Assembly: GCA_937925755.1 (NCBI GenBank) | Contig: CALAMX010000001.1 | Coordinates: 1-7,027 of the forward strand | Direction of reading: 5' to 3' | Length of the DNA: 7,027 bases | Origin: an uncultured Burkholderiales bacterium | Lineage (GTDB): Bacteria; Pseudomonadota; Gammaproteobacteria; Burkholderiales; Thiobacillaceae | In this document: in pieces, positions 1 to 6,491 of the stretch | Numbering within the stretch: the stretch's first letter is position 1 | Layout: each line of letters opens with the position of its first letter | The notes under the pieces: model-generated | Databases searched by the model: none | What the model saw: the letters and a program-made list of their open reading frames with translations, nothing else | What the model was told of the DNA's origin: nothing | Made by a program: the position numbers and the translations under genes

Positions 1-1
1 T

Positions 2-1726
2 CTAACGGTTCAAACGCTCAAGCCAAGACTGGATGCGCTCCGGTTGGCCGGCGCGCAGCAGACGGGCAGCGAGGGGCGCGATCTCGGCTAAGTTACTGCC
101 CAGGATCTGCTGCTTGACGCGCAGCAGATGCGCCGGGTGCATGGAGAAACTGCGTAGCCCCAGGCCCAGCAGGAGCTTGGTCATGCGCGGGTCGCCGGCC
201 ATCTCACCGCACACCGCCACCGGCTTTTGCAAACGGGTGCCGACGCGCAAGGTATAATGGATGAGCTTGAGCACCGCCGGGTGCAGGGGGTCGTAGAGGT
301 GGGCCACACTGTCGTCGGTACGGTCGATGGCCAGGGTGTACTGGATCAGGTCGTTGGTGCCGATGGATAGGAAGTCGAGCCGGCGGGCGAACCACTCGGC
401 GGCCAGGGCCGCGGCCGGCACCTCGATCATGCCGCCGATGGGGGTGTTGCGCTTGTAGGGGATGTGGGCGATGTCCAGCGACGCCTTGGCCATCTCGATG
501 AGCGCCAGGGACTGCTCGAGCTCCTTCAAGTTGGCCAGCATGGGTAGCAGGATGCGTAGATCCCCGTAGTGGCTGGCGCGCAGCAGGGCGCGTACCTGGG
601 CGAGGAAGATGTGCGGCTCCGACAGACATAGGCGGATGGCGCGCAGGCCCAGCGCCGGATTCACGCTCTCGCGCTTGAGCCAGGGCAGGCGCTTGTCGGC
701 ACCGAGGTCCAGGGTGCGGATGACCACCGGCCGTCCCTTCATCGCCTCGACCACCTGGCGGTAGGCCTCGAACTGCTCGTCCTCGTCGGGCAGGTCGTCG
801 CGGTTCATGTAAAGGAACTCGCTGCGGAACAGGCCGATGCCGACGGCGTTCTGTTTGAGCGCCTCCTCGACGTCCTGCGGCAGGTCGATGTTGGCCAAAA
901 GCTCGACGGGCGTGCCGTCCAGCGTCGTGGTGGGGCTTTTCTTGAGCCGCTTGAGCTTGAGCTGCTCCAGTCGCCACTGGTCCTGGCGGATACGATACTC
1001 CTCCAGGATGACGGCATCGGGGTCGACGATGACCACCCCGTTCACGCCATCGACCACCAGGACATCGCCCTCGCGGATCAGCGCGCGGGCGTTGTGTAGG
1101 GCCATCACCGCCGGGATGTTGAGGCTGCGGGCGAGGATCGCCGTATGCGAGGTGGCGCCGCCCAAGTCGGTGATGAAGGCGGCATAGTGCTGCCGCTTGA
1201 ACAGCACCATGTCGCTGGGCGAGAGGTCGTGCGCCACCAGCACGCTCGCCTCCTCGCCGGCGGTCTTCACCGGCGCCTGGCTGGGATGGCCCATGAGGGC
1301 CTTCATGATGCGTTCGCTCACCTGGCGCACGTCGTGTTTGCGCTCGCGCAGGTAAGGGTCTTCCATGGCCTCGAATTGGTCGATCAAGGCCTGAGTCTGC
1401 TGCGCCAGGGCCCACTCCGCGTTGCAGCGTCCTTCCTCGATGCGGCGCTTGGGTGCCTCGGAGAGCATGGCGTCCTCCAGGATCAGACGGTGCACGTCGA
1501 GAAAGGCCGAGAGCTCCGCCGGGGCGTGCTCGGGCAGGTGTTCCTGGAGATGGATCAGTTCCGCCCGTACGCGGGCCACCGCCTCCTCGAAACGGGCGAT
1601 CTCACCCTTGATGTCTTCCCGGCGCAGGACGTAGTGCGGGGCCTCCAGCCGATCATGGGAAAAGAGCTGGGCCCGACCGATGGCGTAACCGCCGGACACG
1701 CCGATGCCGTGCAGGGTGAAGGACAT
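2..1726 (-). CDS. ptsI: Phosphoenolpyruvate-protein phosphotransferase (PTS enzyme I)
   Basis: Enzyme I takes phosphate from phosphoenolpyruvate onto a histidine and passes it to HPr in the cytoplasm. At 574 residues it is the normal length of a stand-alone enzyme I and has no N-terminal GAF domain, so it is not PtsP. The N-terminal part (about 1-240) holds the HPr-binding helical region and the phosphohistidine motif GGATSHTAI, with His194 as the acceptor. The C-terminal PEP-binding barrel shows GLFRSEFLYMNRD (Arg301), IRTLDLGADK (Arg337), GGMIEVPAA (Glu435), SIGTNDLIQYTLAIDRTD (Asn458, Asp459) and VCGEMAGD (Cys506). All key residues are present, so it should be active. The start MSFTLHGIGVSGG is typical of the family. 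No Shine-Dalgarno is visible upstream; a pyrimidine-rich heptamer array (minus-strand reading) sits there instead. It is the last gene seen of an EIIA-HPr-EI operon, and its stop lies at the window edge. Confidence 0.97.
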   Translation of the reverse strand: MSFTLHGIGVSGGYAIGRAQLFSHDRLEAPHYVLRREDIKGEIARFEEAVARVRAELIHLQEHLPEHAPAELSAFLDVHRLILEDAMLSEAPKRRIEEGRCNAEWALAQQTQALIDQFEAMEDPYLRERKHDVRQVSERIMKALMGHPSQAPVKTAGEEASVLVAHDLSPSDMVLFKRQHYAAFITDLGGATSHTAILARSLNIPAVMALHNARALIREGDVLVVDGVNGVVIVDPDAVILEEYRIRQDQWRLEQLKLKRLKKSPTTTLDGTPVELLANIDLPQDVEEALKQNAVGIGLFRSEFLYMNRDDLPDEDEQFEAYRQVVEAMKGRPVVIRTLDLGADKRLPWLKRESVNPALGLRAIRLCLSEPHIFLAQVRALLRASHYGDLRILLPMLANLKELEQSLALIEMAKASLDIAHIPYKRNTPIGGMIEVPAAALAAEWFARRLDFLSIGTNDLIQYTLAIDRTDDSVAHLYDPLHPAVLKLIHYTLRVGTRLQKPVAVCGEMAGDPRMTKLLLGLGLRSFSMHPAHLLRVKQQILGSNLAEIAPLAARLLRAGQPERIQSWLERLNR

Positions 1727-1732
1727 GTGCGG

Positions 1733-1767
1733 GTGAGGAGTGAGGCGTTGGAGGTGAGGGGTGAGGT
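1733..1767. repeat. Tandem heptamer array, five GTGAGGN units
   Basis: Five consecutive 7-base units read on the plus strand: GTGAGGA, GTGAGGC, GTTGGAG (degenerate), GTGAGGG, GTGAGGT. They fill 35 of the 94 bases between ptsH and ptsI and end six bases from the ptsI start codon. On the ptsI transcript they read as CCTCAC-type pyrimidine-rich repeats, including TCACCTCC, which resembles the 3' end of 16S rRNA rather than a ribosome binding site. The rest of the gap (1768-1820) has no clear terminator or promoter. Whether it is functional or a simple-sequence expansion is unknown. Confidence 0.8.
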
Positions 1768-1820
1768 ATTCGCGGTGGTGCGGATTTTAGCCCCGCCCGC
1801 TCAATATGCCGTCATTGCAC

Positions 1821-2090
1821 TCATTGTTCCTCTCCGAATTTGTCGGCGATCAGCGTGGTGAGTGCCGCCATGGCCTCCTGTTCGTCTGGGCCGTCGACCG
1901 TGAGCTTCAAGGTCGTGCCCTTGGCTGCGGCGAGCATCATCACCCCCATGATGCTTTTGCCATTGACACGACGGTCGCCGCGTGCCAGCCAGACATCCGA
2001 GGCAAAGCGGGCGGCGGTCTGCGTCAGTTTGGCCGAGGCGCGGGCATGCAGTCCCAGCTTGTTGACGATCTGGACCTCACGTTCCAGCAT
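1821..2090 (-). CDS. ptsH: Phosphocarrier protein HPr
   Basis: HPr is the small phosphate shuttle between enzyme I and EIIA proteins. The 89-residue product has the HPr active-site motif NKLGLHARAS with His15 exactly at the usual position, and the second signature VNGKSIMGVMMLA with Ser46, the residue phosphorylated by HPr kinase in organisms that have that enzyme. The whole length matches a single HPr domain. A longer reading frame extends upstream to 2213, but the ATG at 2090 is preferred because it gives the canonical N-terminus MLEREVQIVNKLG; the upstream extension is the EIIA gene read in another frame. The start overlaps the end of the EIIA gene by 14 bases, which suggests translational coupling; only a weak GGAA lies upstream. 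A 94-base gap follows before ptsI. It could be called ptsO/NPr by those who reserve ptsH for sugar transport; the sequence does not decide this. Confidence 0.96.
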   Translation of the reverse strand: MLEREVQIVNKLGLHARASAKLTQTAARFASDVWLARGDRRVNGKSIMGVMMLAAAKGTTLKLTVDGPDEQEAMAALTTLIADKFGEEQ

Positions 2091-2484
2091 CGGCGGTTTC
2101 CGTATGGATGTGGAAGGCACCCTCGCGCGCCCCCCGTACCACACGGTCGGCCAGCTGGGCGAGCGGCTCGCGGCGGTAGGTGATGGCCTTGAGAAGCATG
2201 GGGACGCTCGCACCGGCCACGGCCTCCACCCGACCCGGGGTCACCAGTCGGCAGACCGTATTGCAGGGCGTGGCGCCGTAGATGTCGGCCAATATCAGGA
2301 CACCGTCGCCCTCGTCCAACTGTGCGATTTTCTCTCGTGCGCGGGCGAGCAGGCGCTCGGGATCACTCTCGCTCGACAGGTCGAGCGAGAGGAGGTGTTC
2401 CGGACGTTTGCCGAGCATATAGGTGGCGCAGTCGATCAGCGACTCGCCAAGGCGTCCATGGGCAACAACGAGCAGGCCGATCAT
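2077..2484 (-). CDS. PTS EIIA component, mannose/fructose/sorbose (ManX-like) family
   Basis: A 135-residue single-domain protein of the EIIA-Man fold. It starts MIGLLVVAHGRLGESL, with His9 in the place of the phosphorylated histidine of EIIA-Man, and has ILADIYGATPCN (Asp67 and the following loop), which corresponds to the DLFGGSP-type active-site loop of the family. In E. coli ManX the EIIA domain is fused to EIIB; here it stands alone and no EIIB, EIIC or EIID gene is in the window. Stand-alone EIIA-Man next to ptsH and ptsI is a known arrangement in many beta- and gammaproteobacteria, often near hprK and rapZ, and is thought to act in regulation rather than sugar uptake. It is the first gene of the minus-strand operon here, facing a divergent oxidoreductase gene, so hprK and rapZ are not directly upstream. 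No good Shine-Dalgarno precedes the ATG. The regulatory target cannot be inferred. Confidence 0.93.
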   Translation of the reverse strand: MIGLLVVAHGRLGESLIDCATYMLGKRPEHLLSLDLSSESDPERLLARAREKIAQLDEGDGVLILADIYGATPCNTVCRLVTPGRVEAVAGASVPMLLKAITYRREPLAQLADRVVRGAREGAFHIHTETADAGT

Positions 2485-2583
2485 GTCTTTGTCTTAGAGT
2501 TCTTTTGCGACGGTTAGTTTAGCATTGCCTCATATACCCGCCGACGGCAGATGTCCCAGCCTTGGATGGTTGGATGCGACCCC

Positions 2584-2601
2584 TGTCACCTTGGGGTTAC
2601 A
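2584..2601. promoter_or_regulatory. Near-palindrome, candidate operator
   Basis: TGTCACCTTGGGGTTACA is an 18-base dyad with arms TGTCACC and GGTTACA (six of seven positions pair) around a four-base centre. It ends one base before the proposed -35 element of the oxidoreductase promoter, a position where an activator or repressor could act. The TGT...ACA ends are found in sites of several regulator families, so no regulator can be named. A dyad of this quality can also arise by chance. Confidence 0.25.
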
Positions 2602-2602
2602 G

Positions 2603-2632
2603 TTGGGGGCCTGCCGCCCGGCCGGATAGAAT
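2603..2632 (+). promoter_or_regulatory. Candidate sigma70-like promoter for the oxidoreductase gene
   Basis: TTGGGG (2603-2608) and TAGAAT (2627-2632) are separated by 18 bases. They match the sigma70 consensus at three and five of six positions respectively. Transcription would begin near 2639-2641, giving a leader of under 30 bases before the ATG at 2668. The leader is pyrimidine-rich and has no Shine-Dalgarno. The promoter lies inside the longer in-frame extension that begins at 2551, which argues against that upstream start. This is read by eye and not experimentally supported. Confidence 0.45.
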
Positions 2633-2667
2633 GCATAGGCCCTTCTCCCTCATTCGCCCCAATCCCG

Positions 2668-5600
2668 ATGACCGAGCGTATCCGCGAGATCCCCTACAAC
2701 TACACCTCTTTTTCGGATCGGGAGATCGTCCTGCGCATCCTGGGCGAGGAGGGCTGGCGCCTGGTCGATGAGCTGCGGCACGAGCGGCGCACCGGCCGCT
2801 CGGCGCGCATGTTGTTCGAGGTGTTGGGCGACATCTGGGTGGTGTCCCGCAACCCATATCTGGAGGACGACCTGCTGCGCGATGCCCGGCGCCAACGCCT
2901 GCTCGTCGAGGCCTTGCGACATCGGTTGAGCGAGATCGAGAAACGCCGCCAGGGCAACGAAAAGGTCGGCCGTCTGCTGGCCCTGGCCCAGGCGGCGGTG
3001 GACGAGTTCGAGGGCCGCTTCGCGACCACCCGCAGGCTGCGCGAGGCGGTGCTGCGGCGTCTGTCTCGCTACACCCGGGCCGACAACATCGCCTTCGACG
3101 GTTTCGCCCGCGTCTCACATGTGACTGATGCCACCGACTGGCGCGTGGAGTATCCCTTCGTCGTGCTGACCCCCGACCGCGAGGCGGAGATCCCGCCCCT
3201 GGTGGCCGGCTGTATCGAGTTGGGGCTGACCATCATCCCGCGTGGTGGTGGCACGGGCTACACCGGCGGGGCCGTGCCGCTCACGCCGCTGACGGCAGTG
3301 ATCAACACCGAGAAGCTGGATTGGCTCTCCCCCATCGAGTCGCGTGTTTTGCCCGGCCACAGCGAACCCACTCCGGTCATCACCTGTGGGGCCGGGGCGG
3401 TTACCCGGCGAGTGATGGAGGCGGCGGAAGCGGCGGGGCTCGTCTTCGCCGTCGATCCGACCTCGGCCGACGCCTCCACCATCGGCGGCAACGTGGCCAT
3501 GAACGCAGGCGGCAAAAAGGCGGTGCTGTGGGGCACGGCGGTGGACAACCTGGTGGAATGGAAGATGGTCACCCCAGACGCCGACTGGCTTACGGTCACC
3601 CGCCTCGACCACAACTTGGGCAAGATCCACGAGGTGGCCACGGCGCGCTTCGAGATCCGCCGCTACCATGCCGACGGCCGTTCCAAGGGCGCGCCCGAGG
3701 TCTTGGAGATCCCGGGCCAGCGCTTCCGCAAGGCAGGCCTGGGCAAGGACGTCACCGACAAGTTTCTCGCGGGACTGCCCGGCATCCAGAAAGAGGGCTG
3801 CGACGGGATCATCACCCAGGCCACCTTCGTCCTGCATCGCATGCCGGCGCACGGGCGTACCGTCTGCCTGGAGTTCTTCGGCAGCGCACACCAGGCGGTG
3901 CCGGCCATCGTCGAGGTCAAGCGCTACCTCGACGCGCGTCCCGGCGGTGTGATGCTCGCGGGGCTGGAGCACCTCGACGCGCGTTACGTCAAGGCAGTGG
4001 GCTATGCCACCAAGGCCCAGCGCAGCGCACGGCCCGACATGGTGCTTTTGGCCGATGTGGTGGGCGACGATGTCGCGGCGGTCGAGGCGGCCGCCGAGCA
4101 CGTGGTTCGGCTTGCGCGTGCGCGCAGCGGCGAGGGCTTCATCGCCGCCGATCCCGCCCAGCGACGCAAGTTCTGGCTCGACCGCGCCCGCACCGCGGCC
4201 ATCGCCGCCCACACCAACGCCTTCAAGATCAACGAGGACGTGGTCATCCCGCTGGAGCGTCTGGCCGACTACACCGACGGGGTGGAGCGCATCAACATCG
4301 AGCTGTCCATTGCCAACAAGCTCGACCTACTCAACGCCCTGGAAGACTTCCTGCGCGGGCCACTGCCGGTGGCCGAGGACGAAGAGGTGCGTGCCGACCC
4401 CCAGCTCACCGAGGCACGTCGCGCCCAAGCCCTGGAACTCATCGCGCGGGTGCGTGCGCGCTGGCAGGGCTATCTCGCCGACCTGGACGTCCCGCTGCCG
4501 GCCGACGCCTGTGGCCTGGACGGCCGCCCCATCGTTTTGGCGGGCGAAAAGACCGTATTCCGTGCATTGCAGGACAAGAGCCTGCGCGTGTCCTGGAAGC
4601 GCGAGGTGCGCGCCGAATTGCGCCAGATCTTCACCGGCCGCGAGTACGAGCCGGTGTTGGCGGAGTGCACGCGTATCCACGCCCAGGTGCTCAAGCGGCG
4701 GGTCTTCGTCGCCCTGCACATGCACGCGGGGGATGGCAACGTGCACACCAACATCCCGGTCAACTCGGACGACTATGCGATGCTCAAGACGGCCAATCAG
4801 GTGGTCGCCCGCATCATGCGCTTGGCCGAGTCGCTCGGCGGGGTGATCTCGGGAGAGCACGGCATCGGCATCACCAAGCTGGAATTCCTGTCCCCCGAGG
4901 CGCTCGCCGAATTCGCCCGCTACAAGCAGGCGGTGGACCCCGAGGGCCGCTTCAACCGCGGCAAGCTCCTGCCCGGCGCGGATCTACGCAACGCCTACAC
5001 CCCGAGCTTCAATCTGCTGGAGCTCGAGTCCCTGATCATGGAGCAGTCCGAGATCGGGGCGATTGCCGAGGCGATCAAGGACTGCCTGCGTTGCGGCAAA
5101 TGCAAGCCGGTGTGTAATACCCACGTGCCGCGCGCCAACTTGCTCTATAGCCCGCGCAACAAGATCCTGGCGACCTCGCTACTGATCGAGGCCTTTCTCT
5201 ACGAGGAGCAGACCCGGCGCGGCGTGTCCGCCAACCACTTCGCCGAGTTCGACGACGTCGCCGACCACTGCACGATCTGCCATAAATGCAAGAACCCCTG
5301 CCCGGTGGATATCGACTTCGGCGAGGTTACCGCCGCCATGCGCCAGTTCCTGCGCGACCAGGGCAAGAAACGCTTCAACCCGGGCGCGGCGGCGGCGATG
5401 TTCTTTCTCAACGCCACGCGCGATCGCAGCATCGAGTGGACGCGCCGGTTGATGATCGGCTGGGGCTACCGCGTCCAGCGCTGGGGTCACCAACTCGTCC
5501 GACGGCTGGGGCTCGCCCAGGCGCAGACCCGACAGCCGCCGGCGACGGTGGGACGGCCAGCGGTCCCGGCCCAGGTCATCCATTTCTTCAACAAGCCCCT

Positions 5601-6483
5601 GCCGGGTCGGTTGCCGGCGCGTCCCATGCGCGCACTGCTGGGGCTTACCCACCCCGGCATGGTGCCCATCCTGCGCGACCCGGCCAAGCTCACGGAGGAC
5701 AGCGACGCGGTGTTCTACTTTCCCGGCTGCGGCAGCGAGCGGTTGTTCTCCCAGGTGGGGCTCGCCACCCTGGCCTGGCTCTACGAGCTGGGTGCACAGA
5801 CCGTACTGCCGCCGGGCTATCTGTGCTGCGGCTATCCACAGATCTCGGCTGGCTACCGCGAAAAGGGCGAGGCCATCACCACCGCCAACCGGGTCCTCTT
5901 CCACCGGGTGGCCAACACCCTGAACTATCTCGACATCAAGACCGTGCTGGTGTCTTGCGGCACTTGCCTCGACCAATTGCGAGAGTACCAGTTCGACCAC
6001 ATCTTCCCTGGCTGCCGCATCCTCGATATCCACGAGTATCTGCTGGAAAAGGGGGTGCGCCTTGAGGGGGTGCCGGGCGTGCGTTACCTGTATCACGACC
6101 CTTGTCACAGTCCGATGAAGGTGCACAACCCGCTCGTTACCGCCAGGACCTTGCTCGGGACTGAAGTGAGTCTCTCCGAGCGCTGCTGCGGCGAGGCAGG
6201 AACACTTGCCACCACCCGCCCCGACATTTCCACCCAGGTTCGCTTCCGCAAGGAGGAGGAGATCCGGCGCCTGGCCCAACCGCTGCGTGCCGAGGGTGAG
6301 ACGGTGCGGCTGCTCACCGCCTGCCCTTCCTGTCTGCAGGGTTTGAGCCGCTTCGAGCCGGACACTGGTGTGCAGGCCGACTATCTGGTCATCGAGCTGG
6401 CCCGGCACATCCTGGGCGAGGACTGGCTGGACCGCTTCCTCGCCAAGGTCCAGAATGGGGGTATGGAACAGGTATTGCTGTAA
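2668..6483 (+). CDS. DUF3683-type FAD-linked oxidoreductase with fused iron-sulfur (GlcF-like) module
   Basis: A 1271-residue cytoplasmic or membrane-associated flavoprotein, probably oxidising a 2-hydroxy acid and passing electrons through iron-sulfur clusters. Domains in order: DUF3683 region (about 1-150, charged and helical); FAD-binding PCMH domain with PRGGGTGYTGG (191-201) and TSADASTIGGNVAMNAGG (from 265); FAD-oxidase C-terminal domain with INEDVVIP (521-528), HMHAGDGNVHTN (684-695), SGEHGIG (728-734) and RGKLLP (764-769); two 4Fe-4S motifs, Cys806/809/812/816 and Cys868/871/874/878; and two CCG domains, Cys1021, Cys1053-1054, Cys1097/1100 and Cys1146, Cys1173-1174, Cys1219/1222. All motifs are intact. 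The GlcD and GlcF functions are thus in one chain, as in YdiJ and Dld-II proteins, but it is roughly 250 residues longer than E. coli YdiJ. The ATG at 2668 is chosen because MTERIREIPYNYTSFS is the usual DUF3683 start; the 39-residue upstream extension is low in family character and overlaps a promoter. D-lactate, glycolate and D-2-hydroxyglutarate are all possible substrates. Confidence 0.93.
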   Translation: MTERIREIPYNYTSFSDREIVLRILGEEGWRLVDELRHERRTGRSARMLFEVLGDIWVVSRNPYLEDDLLRDARRQRLLVEALRHRLSEIEKRRQGNEKVGRLLALAQAAVDEFEGRFATTRRLREAVLRRLSRYTRADNIAFDGFARVSHVTDATDWRVEYPFVVLTPDREAEIPPLVAGCIELGLTIIPRGGGTGYTGGAVPLTPLTAVINTEKLDWLSPIESRVLPGHSEPTPVITCGAGAVTRRVMEAAEAAGLVFAVDPTSADASTIGGNVAMNAGGKKAVLWGTAVDNLVEWKMVTPDADWLTVTRLDHNLGKIHEVATARFEIRRYHADGRSKGAPEVLEIPGQRFRKAGLGKDVTDKFLAGLPGIQKEGCDGIITQATFVLHRMPAHGRTVCLEFFGSAHQAVPAIVEVKRYLDARPGGVMLAGLEHLDARYVKAVGYATKAQRSARPDMVLLADVVGDDVAAVEAAAEHVVRLARARSGEGFIAADPAQRRKFWLDRARTAAIAAHTNAFKINEDVVIPLERLADYTDGVERINIELSIANKLDLLNALEDFLRGPLPVAEDEEVRADPQLTEARRAQALELIARVRARWQGYLADLDVPLPADACGLDGRPIVLAGEKTVFRALQDKSLRVSWKREVRAELRQIFTGREYEPVLAECTRIHAQVLKRRVFVALHMHAGDGNVHTNIPVNSDDYAMLKTANQVVARIMRLAESLGGVISGEHGIGITKLEFLSPEALAEFARYKQAVDPEGRFNRGKLLPGADLRNAYTPSFNLLELESLIMEQSEIGAIAEAIKDCLRCGKCKPVCNTHVPRANLLYSPRNKILATSLLIEAFLYEEQTRRGVSANHFAEFDDVADHCTICHKCKNPCPVDIDFGEVTAAMRQFLRDQGKKRFNPGAAAAMFFLNATRDRSIEWTRRLMIGWGYRVQRWGHQLVRRLGLAQAQTRQPPATVGRPAVPAQVIHFFNKPLPGRLPARPMRALLGLTHPGMVPILRDPAKLTEDSDAVFYFPGCGSERLFSQVGLATLAWLYELGAQTVLPPGYLCCGYPQISAGYREKGEAITTANRVLFHRVANTLNYLDIKTVLVSCGTCLDQLREYQFDHIFPGCRILDIHEYLLEKGVRLEGVPGVRYLYHDPCHSPMKVHNPLVTARTLLGTEVSLSERCCGEAGTLATTRPDISTQVRFRKEEEIRRLAQPLRAEGETVRLLTACPSCLQGLSRFEPDTGVQADYLVIELARHILGEDWLDRFLAKVQNGGMEQVLL

Positions 6484-6487
6484 GGAG
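6482..6487 (+). promoter_or_regulatory. Ribosome binding site of the Uma2 gene
   Basis: AAGGAG overlaps the TAA stop codon of the oxidoreductase gene and lies four bases before the ATG at 6492. It is the only strong Shine-Dalgarno sequence among the genes of this window and supports that start. Its overlap with the upstream stop suggests the two genes are translated from one message. Confidence 0.7.
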
Positions 6488-6491
6488 CGCA

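Noticed and set aside
204..1415. Long open frame of 403 codons within ptsI on the same strand
   Set aside because: It is a different frame of a GC-rich gene; the translation is rich in Arg, Pro, Gly and Ala, shows no family motif, and the overlapping ptsI frame is complete and conserved.
1768..1820. Possible terminator or internal promoter between ptsH and ptsI
   Set aside because: The only dyad is a short GCGG/CCGC pair without a U-tract, and a TAAAAT hexamer has no -35 at workable spacing.
2091..2213. 41-residue upstream extension of HPr
   Set aside because: It lies entirely within the EIIA gene in another frame, and the canonical HPr N-terminus starts at 2090 with His15 at the expected position.
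2537..2600. Sigma54 promoter for the EIIA-HPr-EI operon, suggested by the nitrogen-PTS theme
   Set aside because: No GG-N10-GC pair with the expected flanks was found on the minus strand upstream of 2484.
2551..2667. In-frame 39-residue N-terminal extension of the oxidoreductase
   Set aside because: It has no family-like sequence, overlaps the best promoter candidate, and the canonical DUF3683 N-terminus begins at 2668.
3321..5117. Long open frame of 598 codons inside the oxidoreductase gene
   Set aside because: Arg/Gly/Pro-rich shadow frame with no motifs; the oxidoreductase frame covers it with intact FAD and Fe-S signatures.
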